64,000 bases of DNA from the NCBI GenBank assembly GCA_947496465.1, contig CANMCX010000001.1, positions 186,001-250,000 of the forward strand, read 5' to 3'. Shown piece after piece: positions 27,836 through 36,988 of the stretch. Position numbers and translations under genes: made by a program. Below the pieces are notes generated by a model that did no database searches, was not told where the DNA came from, and was given only the letters and a program-made list of their open reading frames with translations. This DNA is from Marinifilum_A sediminis (GTDB lineage Bacteria; Bacteroidota; Bacteroidia; Bacteroidales; Marinifilaceae). Each line of letters begins with the position of its first letter. Positions within the stretch are counted from its first letter, which is position 1.

Positions 27836-29062
27836 CTACCGTTTGGAGATTAGCTCTACAATTTTAAGAATTACCTCAACTGCTTTCTCCATAGATTCAA
27901 CTGGAACGTATTCAAATCGTCCATGAAAATTATGTCCTCCAGCAAAAATATTCGGACAAGGTAAGCCCATATACGATAATCGGCTGCCATCAGTTCCTCC
28001 ACGAATAGGAATCACCATAGGATCAACCCCTACTTGTTTCATGGCTTCTTCCGCTATATCAACTATGTATTTTACCGGCTCCACCTTTTCACGCATATTG
28101 TAATACTGGTTGGTCATCTCAATACTTACAGTTCCCTCGCCATACTTTTGATTGAATTCCTCACACAAATCTTGAACAAATTTCTTGCGAGATTCGTAAT
28201 TATCCATATCAAAATCACGAATAATGTATTGAAGAGTTGAACTCTCTACTCCACCATCCATAGAAATCAAGTGGTAAAATCCCTGGTAGTTTTCGGTTTT
28301 TTCAGGAACTTCTTCTTTCGGTAATCGCGTAAGATATTCATTGGCAATCAACATCGAGTTGATCATTTTATCCTTAGCCATTCCCGGATGAACATTTCTG
28401 CCTTTAAAGGTTATTTTAGCAAAAGCAGCATTGAAATTTTCATACTGCAACTCTCCTATTTCACCACCATCCAATGTATAAGCAAACTCGGCTCCGAATT
28501 TTTTCACATTGAAAAAATCCGCTCCTTTACCAATCTCCTCATCAGGTGTAAAACCAATATGAACAGTTCCATGCTTAATTTCAGGATGCTTTGCTAAATA
28601 TTCTATTGCGGTAATTATCTCAGCAACTCCCGCTTTGTCATCGGCACCTAATAGCGTAGTACCGTCTGTAGTAATCAAAGTTTGTCCTTTGTATTGTGTT
28701 AATTCAGGAAAATCTGCCACTTTCATTACAATATTCTCTGCCTGATTTAAGACAATATCTTCTCCATTGTAGTTCTCAACAAACTGAGGGTTTACATTTT
28801 TACCTGAAAAATCGGGGCTTGTATCCATGTGAGCAACAAAACCAATTGCAGGTACTTCATGATCTAAATTGGATGGAAGTGTTCCCATTAGATAGCCATT
28901 CTCATCTAAACTCACATTTTCAAGACCAATTTCTTCCAATTCATTTCTCAATTCCTCAGCCAAAACCATTTGACCTGGAGTACTTGGAGTTAATCCTGTT
29001 TCTGTATCCGATTCTGTGTCAAATTTTACGTATCGGATAAATTTATCGGTTACGGTACTCAT
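27836..29062 (-). CDS. pepT: Peptidase T (tripeptide aminopeptidase)
   Basis: The 408-residue M20B metallopeptidase removes the N-terminal residue from tripeptides. Zinc-site motifs are GFVAHMDTSPDF, GTTLLGADDKAGVAEI and FTPDEEIGKGADFF, with PEFAYTLDGGEIGELQYENFNAA. The C-terminal IRGGTDGSRLSYMGLPCPNIFAGGHNFHGRFEYV is diagnostic. Length and motifs are complete. It has terminators on both sides, so it is transcribed alone. Confidence 0.95.
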   Translation of the reverse strand: MSTVTDKFIRYVKFDTESDTETGLTPSTPGQMVLAEELRNELEEIGLENVSLDENGYLMGTLPSNLDHEVPAIGFVAHMDTSPDFSGKNVNPQFVENYNGEDIVLNQAENIVMKVADFPELTQYKGQTLITTDGTTLLGADDKAGVAEIITAIEYLAKHPEIKHGTVHIGFTPDEEIGKGADFFNVKKFGAEFAYTLDGGEIGELQYENFNAAFAKITFKGRNVHPGMAKDKMINSMLIANEYLTRLPKEEVPEKTENYQGFYHLISMDGGVESSTLQYIIRDFDMDNYESRKKFVQDLCEEFNQKYGEGTVSIEMTNQYYNMREKVEPVKYIVDIAEEAMKQVGVDPMVIPIRGGTDGSRLSYMGLPCPNIFAGGHNFHGRFEYVPVESMEKAVEVILKIVELISKR

Positions 29063-29093
29063 ATCTAGTGTTTGTTTTAATAATGCATAAATA

Positions 29094-29121
29094 AACGCTT
29101 CCCAGTAATTGGTGAAGCGTT
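29094..29121 (-). terminator. Terminator between the hypothetical gene and pepT
   Basis: AACGCTTC and GAAGCGTT pair around CCA..TGG; on the minus strand it follows the 29165-29848 gene and is followed by TTTATTTATG. Confidence 0.75.
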
Positions 29122-29164
29122 ACAATATTACAAATGATATTTTAAAATTCTATCTCTTTTCAAT

Positions 29165-29848
29165 TTAAACATCATCCGACTTAAACTGAAATCCTAATCT
29201 TTTTCCTGTTGGAATTCTGGCGTTCTGTATTTTCTCAAAAATCTGTGCAACCGACATGATTTTAACATTGTCGTATGGTGGCACCAACAAATCAAAATTT
29301 AAAGAATAGTTGATAGCAGTTTCTACTATTACTCGTAAACTTTCCTTATTTGCCTTACTTGCCGATAAATCAGTTTGCAACAAACCCATTTGTCTCTTAC
29401 CTTCAACAATAAAGTGCTTTTCTCGATTAATAAAAATACGAGCTACCAAATAGCCTAAATCCTCGTATCGTGTGTACTTAAAGGAATCAGCAAGGAAATT
29501 ATAGATGTTTATTATACCGGAATAAGCATTATCGGGATTACTTTTCACATAGTTTTGTTCCCAAACATTGTGATCCCTGTTGAACTGAAAAACATTGGTA
29601 TGTAAACTAAATATTAAGATATCCGAAGCAACCTTTATTTGAAATTCAAACTCACCTTTGTCTTCATATTCCAACAATACCTTTTCATCCGCATCTAATA
29701 ATTCTGCATTGTATTCAATTACCAGATCTTCCAAAACTTTGCGCAGATCTTCAAAAATATCCTTAGTGTTCTGATAAACCTTTTGTTTTAGTGTGGCTTT
29801 ATCCCTAATTGTATTAAGGATTGCAGTTTTTGTATTCAATATGTTCAT
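29165..29848 (-). CDS. Conserved-looking hypothetical protein
   Basis: The 227-residue soluble protein starts MNILNTKTAILNTIRDKATLKQ and has no signal peptide or membrane segment. It is helical at the start (KVYQNTKDIFEDLRKVLEDLVIEY), then has a strand-rich middle (KGEFEFQIKVASDILIFSLHTNVFQF) and ends PTGKRLGFQFKSDDV. I do not recognise the family. Codon use and base composition are like the neighbours. It lies downstream of proS with a terminator in between. Confidence 0.75.
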   Translation of the reverse strand: MNILNTKTAILNTIRDKATLKQKVYQNTKDIFEDLRKVLEDLVIEYNAELLDADEKVLLEYEDKGEFEFQIKVASDILIFSLHTNVFQFNRDHNVWEQNYVKSNPDNAYSGIINIYNFLADSFKYTRYEDLGYLVARIFINREKHFIVEGKRQMGLLQTDLSASKANKESLRVIVETAINYSLNFDLLVPPYDNVKIMSVAQIFEKIQNARIPTGKRLGFQFKSDDV

Positions 29849-29882
29849 TGTATAGTTGTTTTAGAGGAATATAAATATACAA

Positions 29883-29914
29883 AAAAACAGTCACCGAAAT
29901 ATCGATGACTGTTT
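29883..29914 (-). terminator. proS terminator
   Basis: AAAACAGTCA and TGACTGTTTT form a 10-bp stem, extended inside by CGA/TCG, right after the proS stop. It has A/T runs on both sides and could work in either direction. Confidence 0.85.
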
Positions 29915-29937
29915 TATTATGATTGTGTATTATTCTT

Positions 29938-31413
29938 CTAGTATGCTTTGGCAAAAACAACTCTCTTCTTCGAAGGTTTACCTGAAATCATACAAACACC
30001 CTCTTCCTCTTCACCATCAAAAGGAATACAACGAATGGTTGCTTTAGTTTCATTCTTAATCTTCTCTTCTGTTTCTGCTGTTCCATCCCAATGAGCAAGG
30101 AAGAAACCTGTTTTTGATTCCAACAGCTCTTTAAACTCTTCGTAAGAATCAACCTTAGTTGTTTTCTCAGCTCTAAAGTCTAATGCTTTCTGGAAAATAT
30201 TATCCTGAATCTCTACCAATAATTTCTCAATTACTTCTTCAATACCATCAATTGGTAAGGTTTCCTTAGTTAAATTATCACGTCGAGCCAATTCAATGGT
30301 TCCATTTTCCAAATCACGGTTACCGATTGCCAAACGTACCGGTACACCTTTTAATTCGTACTCAGCAAATTTCCAACCTGGCTTACGATTATCGCTATCA
30401 TCAAATTTAACAGAGATTCCCAAAGTTTTCAACTTAGCAACAATAGGATCAATCTTGGCTGCAATTTTCTCTAACTCCTCAGCCTTGCGATAAATTGGTA
30501 CAATCACTACTTGGATTGGAGCCAATTTTGGAGGCAATACCAAACCTTTATCATCGGAGTGAGCCATAATTAATGCTCCCATCAATCGAGTTGAAACTCC
30601 CCATGACGTAGCCCAAACGTAATCTTCCTTACCCTCTTTATTTGCAAACTTCACATCAAATGCTTTTGCAAAATTCTGTCCCAAAAAGTGAGAAGTACCT
30701 GCTTGAAGAGCTTTTCCATCCTGCATTAATGCTTCAATACAATAGGTATCTAGAGCACCGGCAAATCTTTCCGATTCAGTTTTATGTCCTTTTAATACAG
30801 GAACTCCCATATATTGCTCTGCAAAATCACCATAAATATTGATCATCTGCTCCGTTTCCACTAATGCTTCCTCTTTGGTTGCATGAGCAGTATGACCTTC
30901 TTGCCACAAGAATTCGGCAGTTCTCAAAAACAAACGAGTTCGCATTTCCCAACGCATTACATTTGCCCACTGGTTACAAAGAATAGGAAGATCTCTATAG
31001 GACTGAATCCAATTTTTGTATGTATTCCAAATAATAGTCTCTGAAGTTGGTCGAATAATCAACTCCTCTTCTAACTTCGCATCAGGATCAACGATAACAC
31101 CTTTCCCGTTGGGATCATTTTTTAAACGATAATGAGTTACAACTGCACATTCCTTTGCAAATCCTTCAACATGATCTGCCTCCTTGCTTAAAAATGATTT
31201 TGGTATTAATAGTGGAAAATATGCATTTTGATGCCCGGTATCCTTGAACATCTTGTCAAGAACCGCTTGCATGTTTTCCCAGATTGCATAACCGTAAGGC
31301 TTTATGATCATACATCCTCTTACTGCAGAATTCTCTGCTAAATCTGCTTTGATAACCAGATCGTTATACCATTGCGAGTAATTTTCGCTTCTGCTCGTTA
31401 AAACTTTTGCCAT
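29938..31413 (-). CDS. proS: Prolyl-tRNA synthetase, short (archaeal/eukaryote-like) type
   Basis: The 491-residue class II synthetase charges tRNA-Pro. SRSENYSQWYNDLVIKADLAE at the N-terminus, RGCMIIKPYGYAIWE (motif 1), RPTSETIIWNTYKNWIQSYRDLPI and RTRLFLRTAEFLWQEGHTAH (motif 2), and GTSHFLGQNFAKAFDVKF with WGVSTRLMGALIMAH (motif 3) are all present. There is no bacterial INS editing domain, so it is the type 3 form that many Bacteroidota carry. The C-terminal anticodon-binding domain ends with a Cys-containing segment (ATIRCIPFD and VCMISGKPSKKRVVFAKAY). TACTTTTG on the minus strand at 31468-31475 is a likely -7 element. Confidence 0.95.
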   Translation of the reverse strand: MAKVLTSRSENYSQWYNDLVIKADLAENSAVRGCMIIKPYGYAIWENMQAVLDKMFKDTGHQNAYFPLLIPKSFLSKEADHVEGFAKECAVVTHYRLKNDPNGKGVIVDPDAKLEEELIIRPTSETIIWNTYKNWIQSYRDLPILCNQWANVMRWEMRTRLFLRTAEFLWQEGHTAHATKEEALVETEQMINIYGDFAEQYMGVPVLKGHKTESERFAGALDTYCIEALMQDGKALQAGTSHFLGQNFAKAFDVKFANKEGKEDYVWATSWGVSTRLMGALIMAHSDDKGLVLPPKLAPIQVVIVPIYRKAEELEKIAAKIDPIVAKLKTLGISVKFDDSDNRKPGWKFAEYELKGVPVRLAIGNRDLENGTIELARRDNLTKETLPIDGIEEVIEKLLVEIQDNIFQKALDFRAEKTTKVDSYEEFKELLESKTGFFLAHWDGTAETEEKIKNETKATIRCIPFDGEEEEGVCMISGKPSKKRVVFAKAY

Positions 31414-31467
31414 TCGATATAGTTTTGGTATAGTATTTGCTACTTTTAGGCTGAATAAAATTCCTTA

Positions 31468-31475
31468 CAAAAGTA
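31468..31475 (-). promoter_or_regulatory. proS -7 element
   Basis: TACTTTTG on the minus strand, 54 nt upstream of the proS ATG. The -33 box is not evident. Confidence 0.45.
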
Positions 31476-31514
31476 TAAAATTATCTTAGATATTCATTAA
31501 CTGGAGGACAAGCT

Positions 31515-33032
31515 ATGAAAACCTATTTCAAAATTCTTTTAATTTCAGCCCTGTTTGCAACAGGATGTTCGCCTTCATATATGGGTGCAGCCCTATATGA
31601 GGACGATATTTATTACAACCCTAACGATGCACCTTTACTAGTGCAAAAAGCAGAGGTTACTCCCAAAAGTAACCAACTTGCACCTGCCACTAAATCAACA
31701 ACTCAAACAAAAACCAATCCAAAAATTAGTACGTCAAAAGTTGATGACAGAAACTTTAAAGAAATTCAGGAACAATATGCTGCCATTTTAGAGAATGATT
31801 CAATTGGAAGTGTTGACACTTTGATTTTTCAAGCGGAAGATTCTGGTTATTACCTAGGTGGATTTACTGGATCGGATAGAGATGCCCAAGAAGCTGCCAG
31901 ACTTAGAGAAATGTACCCACAGGGCTTTGGCTATTACGATGGTAGTGGTTACAGTTTGGCAATGTGGTTAGCAGGAAATCCAGACTGGAATGTATACGTT
32001 GATGGTGATAATGTTTGGTGGACTCCATCATGGACAAATCACAGACTTTACAGTTACTATGATTTTCATACTATGAAATATGGTAATTACTTTGCCTATA
32101 ATTACCCATATGGATATTCCAGTTGGGGAGTAGGTTTCGGATGGGATTCCTGGTATTGGGGTACTAGTTTTGCATGGGGAGGATATTATCCTTATAACCA
32201 TTATGGACATTATTACCCATACAATCATTACTATGGATATTATGGACATCACCACCACCATTATGCAGGAAATAACGGAAGCTACTACAACACACCAACT
32301 TACCGAGGCACAAGAAGATCATCAGGATATAAAGCTGGTACAACGGGTAATTCGGACCTAAGTCGCAGATCAAGCTCCAAAGCAGGAACAACTGCATCAA
32401 CAAGAAGATCATCGTCCGGTACTAAAGCAACTACAACTAGCAGTTCCAGAAGAGCTTCAAGTTATACTTCATCTGATACAAGAAGAAGTAGAGCAGCATC
32501 ACGCTATAGTTCTTCAACAAGACGGACCTACAGTAATGCCAACAGTAGTGGATCTTCCTCAAGAAGTAATTATAACAATTCTTCCACAAGAAAAAGTTCA
32601 AATGGAACAAACTCATATTCAAGAACCAGATATGGATCTAAAACGGGAAATAACTCTAACCGATCCAGTACATATTCGAATACTAGAAGAAATAGCTCAC
32701 CAAGTTATAATAAAACAAGAACAGCTACCAGACCTTCTTACAATTCATCAAGAAGTACAAGGAATTCAGGGTATTCAAATAGATCAACAAGTAAGTCTAC
32801 GTACTCTAAAGTAAGAAGTAATTCCTCGAGTAGATCAAGATCATCTGGAACTTACAAGAGTGGTTCATCCAGATCTTCAAGTAGATCATCGGGTAGCTAC
32901 AGATCTTCAGGTAGTAGTTCAAGATCTTCAGGTAGTTCATATCGATCATCTGGAAGTAGTTCAAGATCTTCAGGTAGTTCAAGATCATCCGGAAGCTCCT
33001 CAAGTTCATCTGGAAGCAGTCGAAGAAGATAA
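31515..33032 (+). CDS. Tyr/His-rich and Ser/Arg-rich lipoprotein
   Basis: The 505-residue protein begins ILLISALFATGCSPSYMG, a lipoprotein signal with Cys at 18. Residues about 120-200 hold an aromatic segment (MYPQGFGYYDGSGYSLAMWL), followed by a Tyr/Gly/His tract around 230-260 that includes a run of five His. From about 265 to the end the chain is almost entirely Ser, Arg, Thr, Asn and Gly, in which RSSGSS-type units recur. This strongly cationic tail should bind acidic polysaccharide or DNA and could anchor the protein in the matrix. It resembles hypothetical proteins of Bacteroidota only in layout, and no domain is recognised. The OmpP1 gene follows 136 nt later. Confidence 0.8.
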   Translation: MKTYFKILLISALFATGCSPSYMGAALYEDDIYYNPNDAPLLVQKAEVTPKSNQLAPATKSTTQTKTNPKISTSKVDDRNFKEIQEQYAAILENDSIGSVDTLIFQAEDSGYYLGGFTGSDRDAQEAARLREMYPQGFGYYDGSGYSLAMWLAGNPDWNVYVDGDNVWWTPSWTNHRLYSYYDFHTMKYGNYFAYNYPYGYSSWGVGFGWDSWYWGTSFAWGGYYPYNHYGHYYPYNHYYGYYGHHHHHYAGNNGSYYNTPTYRGTRRSSGYKAGTTGNSDLSRRSSSKAGTTASTRRSSSGTKATTTSSSRRASSYTSSDTRRSRAASRYSSSTRRTYSNANSSGSSSRSNYNNSSTRKSSNGTNSYSRTRYGSKTGNNSNRSSTYSNTRRNSSPSYNKTRTATRPSYNSSRSTRNSGYSNRSTSKSTYSKVRSNSSSRSRSSGTYKSGSSRSSSRSSGSYRSSGSSSRSSGSSYRSSGSSSRSSGSSRSSGSSSSSSGSSRRR

Positions 33033-33042
33033 TATAGTATAT

Positions 33043-33078
33043 AATCAAAGAGAGCAAGTCCTCCAGCTCTCCTTGATT
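33043..33078 (+). terminator. Terminator-like hairpin after the Ser/Arg-rich lipoprotein
   Basis: AATCAAAGAGAGC and GCTCTCCTTGATT make a 13-bp stem with one mismatch and a 10-nt loop. No T-run follows directly (ATAAATAAA), so its strength is uncertain. Confidence 0.55.
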
Positions 33079-33168
33079 ATAAATAAAAAAATATAAAATT
33101 AATTGAACAGTGAAATCATTAATACTGATTTCAAATGTTCTCTACTACCATTACTAAAATCTTAAAGT

Positions 33169-34638
33169 ATGAAACGTATATATTTAATTCTAATGATGAC
33201 ATGTATCGTTGGAGCAGTAAGTGCTCAAACCATAGATGATGCATTACGATTCTCTAAACATGAATATAACGGAACAGCTCGTTCTACTGCAATGGGTGGT
33301 GCCTTCGGAGCTCTAGGTGGTGATTTTTCCAGTCTTAGCATTAATCCTGCTGGGATTGCTGTTTATCGTAGTTCAGAATTTACATTTACACCATCTATTG
33401 AATTAACAAAATCTGAAAACAGTAATGTCTCAGAAGATAAATATAGCTTTACAATAGGAAATATAGGCTACGTTGGTAGTGTAGTTCCTCGTATGGCACC
33501 AAGCAAAGGTATTCAGAACTTTAATTTTGCCATTGGATACAATCGAGTGGCGAACTTTAATCGTGAAGGTTTCTTAATGACAATTGAATCACCTACCTCT
33601 CGTCTAGATTTATGGGCAAATATGGCTAATGGAACTAATCCTGATGACTTATATCCTTTTGAAGAACAATTGGCTTATGATACCTATCTTATCAATCCAG
33701 ATGATGATTTGGCATATCAATCTGTTCTTTACGAAAATGATGTAATGGACCAAATGAAATATATCGACGAAAAAGGATATATTGGTGAGTACATTCTTTC
33801 GGCTGGAATAAACATATCTCATAAATTATATTTAGGTGCTACCATTGGAATTCAAGATGTTTATTACAAATCAACAACAACATATAAAGAAACTATTTTT
33901 GGATTAGACGGAAATGTTATTCCTAATGAGAGTGCTCTAGATGAATTTACCTTTCGAGAATTTCAAAAAACAACTGGTGCTGGTGCCAACTTTAAAATAG
34001 GAGCTATTTTTCGCCCTACTCCAAATTTACGTTTAGGAGCTGCTATTCACACTCCTACTTATTACAATTTAGATGAGCGATACAATACTTTTATGAGTTC
34101 ACAGTTCAGTGCTGAAATGAGTGGTTCTCCTGAATTTCCAGAAGATGGTAATGCATATCATGCAGAATACTCTAAAAATGTAGCTAGAAATAACTTTGAC
34201 CTAGAAACTCCTTTCAGAACTATTCTTAGTGGAGCTTATCTTTTTGGTAAAAAAGCTATTTTAAGCGTTGATTATGAAATGATAGATTATTCGGATGCAG
34301 AATTTGATGGTGAAGATTACATCGGACTAAATCAAGACATAGCTAATTCCTACCAATCTACTTACAACCTAAGAATTGGTGGAGAATACAGATTGTCGCA
34401 CAATATAAGTTTACGCGGTGGATATGCAAAGATAGGCGATCCGTACAAAGGAAGAATAGATGAAAGTTGCGAGTTATATTCCGGAGGATTTGGATTTAAA
34501 CAAAACAATTTCTTTTTTGATTTAGCATATCAATACAAAGAGTACGATGAAGATTACGTATTTTATGAAGGAAGTGATATTGTAACACTGAATAACAAGA
34601 ATCATCAGTTGCGAATGACTTTTGGATTCAAATTCTAA
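33169..34638 (+). CDS. OmpP1/FadL family outer-membrane protein
   Basis: The 489-residue barrel has a signal peptide (IYLILMMTCIVGAVSAQ) followed by the N-terminal plug segment TARSTAMGGAFGALGGDFSSLSINPAG, which is diagnostic of this family. The rest alternates strands such as GAIFRPTPNLRLGAAIHTPTYYNL and NISLRGGYAKIGDPY, and ends QLRMTFGFKF with a C-terminal Phe. Members take up hydrophobic compounds such as long-chain fatty acids or aromatic compounds. The substrate here is unknown. A strong bidirectional terminator separates it from cysN. Confidence 0.88.
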   Translation: MKRIYLILMMTCIVGAVSAQTIDDALRFSKHEYNGTARSTAMGGAFGALGGDFSSLSINPAGIAVYRSSEFTFTPSIELTKSENSNVSEDKYSFTIGNIGYVGSVVPRMAPSKGIQNFNFAIGYNRVANFNREGFLMTIESPTSRLDLWANMANGTNPDDLYPFEEQLAYDTYLINPDDDLAYQSVLYENDVMDQMKYIDEKGYIGEYILSAGINISHKLYLGATIGIQDVYYKSTTTYKETIFGLDGNVIPNESALDEFTFREFQKTTGAGANFKIGAIFRPTPNLRLGAAIHTPTYYNLDERYNTFMSSQFSAEMSGSPEFPEDGNAYHAEYSKNVARNNFDLETPFRTILSGAYLFGKKAILSVDYEMIDYSDAEFDGEDYIGLNQDIANSYQSTYNLRIGGEYRLSHNISLRGGYAKIGDPYKGRIDESCELYSGGFGFKQNNFFFDLAYQYKEYDEDYVFYEGSDIVTLNNKNHQLRMTFGFKF

Positions 34639-34657
34639 GTTAATTAACATCAAATAA

Positions 34658-34690
34658 AAAATGGCTAACACCAAAAGTGTTAGCCATTTT
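34658..34690. terminator. Bidirectional terminator between OmpP1 and cysN genes
   Basis: A 14-bp perfect stem (AAAATGGCTAACAC with its complement at 34677-34690) has a 5-nt loop and flanking A- and T-runs, so it serves both convergent genes. Confidence 0.93.
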
Positions 34691-34710
34691 TATTTTCCTG
34701 TAATTGGAAA

Positions 34711-35982
34711 TTATATTATCATCCCAGCAGCTACAGTTTCATTTGTACCTTCATCAATCATGATGAAACTGCCAGTGATTCTGTTATCATTGTAAGAGTC
34801 AACAAATAATGGTTTTGCTGATTTAAAGCTAATACAAGCAATATCGTTCAAACCAACTTGCTTGTCATCAGTCATCTCTTCAAGAGTGTTTACATTTACC
34901 TTAAATTTCACATCACGAATCATACAACGAGTCTCATTCGAAGTGTGTTTAATGGTGTATTTACCACGAGGCATCATTGCTCTCTCGTTCATCCAACATA
35001 CCATTGCCTCAACTTCCTGCACAACTTTAGGTGCATTTTCAGCAGAAACAATCATATCTCCTCTTGAAATATCGATATCCTCACTTAAAGTTAAAGTAAC
35101 CGATTGTGGTGGAAATGCCATATCAATTTCTCCATCGAAAGTGTCAATTGATTTTAAAGTTGTATCCAAACCTGAAGGCAATATTTTTACCTTATCTCCT
35201 GGTCTGAAAACACCACTGGCAACTCTACCTGCATACCCTCTGTAATCATGATATTCATCAGACTGAGGACGAATTACGTATTGTACAGGAAATCTTGCAT
35301 CTGAATGGTTTCTATCATCAACAATTTCGATAGTTTCCAACAAGTTCAACAAAGTTTCACCCTTGTACCAATCCATATTTTCAGATGGATCAACAACATT
35401 ATCGCCAAATTTTGCCGAAATAGGAATGAAACGAACATCTTTAATATTCAATTTCTCAGCAACTTTCTGATAATCTTCCTTTATCTTATTGTAAGTTTCC
35501 TCAGAATGATCAACCAAGTCCATTTTATTGATACAAACAATTAAATGAGGAATTTGTAATAAGTTCGCAATATATGAGTGACGCAATGTTTGTTCAATAA
35601 CACCATTACGTGCATCAACCAAAATTAAAGCTGCATTAGCCGTAGAAGCACCGGTTACCATGTTTCTGGTATACTGAATGTGTCCAGGAGTATCAGCAAT
35701 AATAAATTTTCTTTTAGGAGTTGCAAAATATCGGTACGCAACGTCAATTGTTATTCCCTGCTCACGTTCTGCTCTTAAGCCGTCGGTAAGTAAGGCTAAA
35801 TCCACTTCTTCGTCACCTCTTTTTTGGCTACTAATTTCGATAGCTTCCATTTGATCTTCGAAAATAGCTTTACTATCATATAATAATCTTCCGATAAGAG
35901 TACTTTTTCCATCATCAACACTACCCGCAGTGGTGAATCGTAAAAGTTCCATATCTAAATATCCTGATGTTTTCTCTGACAT
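34711..35982 (-). CDS. cysN: Sulfate adenylyltransferase GTPase subunit
   Basis: The 423-residue GTPase activates ATP sulfurylase (CysD) to make APS from sulfate and ATP. The G-domain has FTTAGSVDDGKSTLIGRLLYD (G1), ITIDVAYRYF (G2), FIIADTPGHIQYTRNMVTGAS (G3) and VCINKMDLVD (G4). Domains II and III of the EF-Tu type follow, with PVQYVIRPQSDEYHDYRGYAGRVASG. There is no C-terminal APS kinase fused, and cysC is not in the window. It lies 100 nt after cysD in the same operon; the gap contains a small hairpin AGTGG/CCACT near 36042. Confidence 0.95.
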   Translation of the reverse strand: MSEKTSGYLDMELLRFTTAGSVDDGKSTLIGRLLYDSKAIFEDQMEAIEISSQKRGDEEVDLALLTDGLRAEREQGITIDVAYRYFATPKRKFIIADTPGHIQYTRNMVTGASTANAALILVDARNGVIEQTLRHSYIANLLQIPHLIVCINKMDLVDHSEETYNKIKEDYQKVAEKLNIKDVRFIPISAKFGDNVVDPSENMDWYKGETLLNLLETIEIVDDRNHSDARFPVQYVIRPQSDEYHDYRGYAGRVASGVFRPGDKVKILPSGLDTTLKSIDTFDGEIDMAFPPQSVTLTLSEDIDISRGDMIVSAENAPKVVQEVEAMVCWMNERAMMPRGKYTIKHTSNETRCMIRDVKFKVNVNTLEEMTDDKQVGLNDIACISFKSAKPLFVDSYNDNRITGSFIMIDEGTNETVAAGMII

Positions 35983-36082
35983 TTTTTTAAGCTTTATGCT
36001 ACTAGCTGTTAACTATTAGCTATAAGTTTTATTTTTTGAGAGTGGCTAAAAACCACTTATATTCTTTCCTTTAAGCTTTTGC

Positions 36083-36988
36083 TTAAAAATATCCTTCTTT
36101 CTTACGATCTTCCATTGCAGCTTCTGAACGCTTGTCATCATGACGTGTACCACGTTCTGTAGTTCTTGTAGCAGCAACTTCTTCAATAATATCTTCTAAT
36201 GTATTTGCTTCTGACTCAACAGCACCTGTACAGGTAGCATCTCCAATAGTTCTAAAACGAACAATACGCTTTTCTACCTTCTCGGTATCACGCATTGGAA
36301 TAAAATCCGAAGCTGATAAAAGATTACCATGACGTAGGAAAACATCACGTTCGTGAGAAAAATAGATATTAGGAATTTTTATATTTTCCAGGTAGATATA
36401 TTGCCAAACATCCATCTCTGTCCAATTGGAAATTGGAAATACACGGAAATGTTCTCCCATATTCTTTTTACCATTAAACAAATTCCAAAGTTCTGGTCTT
36501 TGATTTTTTGGATCCCACTGACCAAACTCATCACGGTGAGAAAAGAAACGCTCTTTTGCACGTGCTTTTTCTTCATCACGACGACCACCGCCCATAGCAC
36601 AATCCACTTGCAAATCTTCTAATCCATCAAGCAAGGTTACCGTTTGTAATTTATTTCTACTAGCATCAAAACCAGTTTCTTCAATTGCCTTTCCCTGATC
36701 AATTGAATCTTGTACGTAACGAACGATTATACGAGTTCCGGTTTCCTCCATCAGTTCATCGCGAAACTGAATTGTTTCAGGAAAATTATGCCCTGTATCT
36801 ACGTGCATTAAAGCAAAAGGAACCTTTGCCGGCGCAAAAGCCTTACGAGCTAAATGGAACATGATAATTGAGTCCTTTCCTCCTGAAAATAACATCACAG
36901 GATTTTCAAATTGAGCAGCAACTTCACGAATCACGAAAATAGATTCCGCTTCAAGTTCTCTTAAGTGATTTATATTGTATTCCTTCAT
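36083..36988 (-). CDS. cysD: Sulfate adenylyltransferase catalytic subunit
   Basis: The 301-residue enzyme adenylates sulfate. The PP-loop-like ATP motif is PVMLFSGGKDSIIMFHLA (about 30-47), followed by HVDTGHNFPETIQFRDEL, DCAMGGGRRDEEKARAKERFFS and the C-terminal REGTRHDDKRSEAAMEDRKKEGYF-like end (RGTRHDDKRSEAAMEDRKK). It is the first gene of cysD-cysN and sits behind a leader of about 240 nt with a repeated motif. Electrons for later steps and sulfite reductase genes are elsewhere. Confidence 0.96.
   Translation of the reverse strand: MKEYNINHLRELEAESIFVIREVAAQFENPVMLFSGGKDSIIMFHLARKAFAPAKVPFALMHVDTGHNFPETIQFRDELMEETGTRIIVRYVQDSIDQGKAIEETGFDASRNKLQTVTLLDGLEDLQVDCAMGGGRRDEEKARAKERFFSHRDEFGQWDPKNQRPELWNLFNGKKNMGEHFRVFPISNWTEMDVWQYIYLENIKIPNIYFSHERDVFLRHGNLLSASDFIPMRDTEKVEKRIVRFRTIGDATCTGAVESEANTLEDIIEEVAATRTTERGTRHDDKRSEAAMEDRKKEGYF

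Noticed and set aside
32028..33096. Several out-of-frame ORFs over the Ser/Arg-rich gene
   Set aside because: Low-complexity codons such as TCA, AGA and GGA stay open in most frames; the lipoprotein frame has the signal peptide and is the only credible one.
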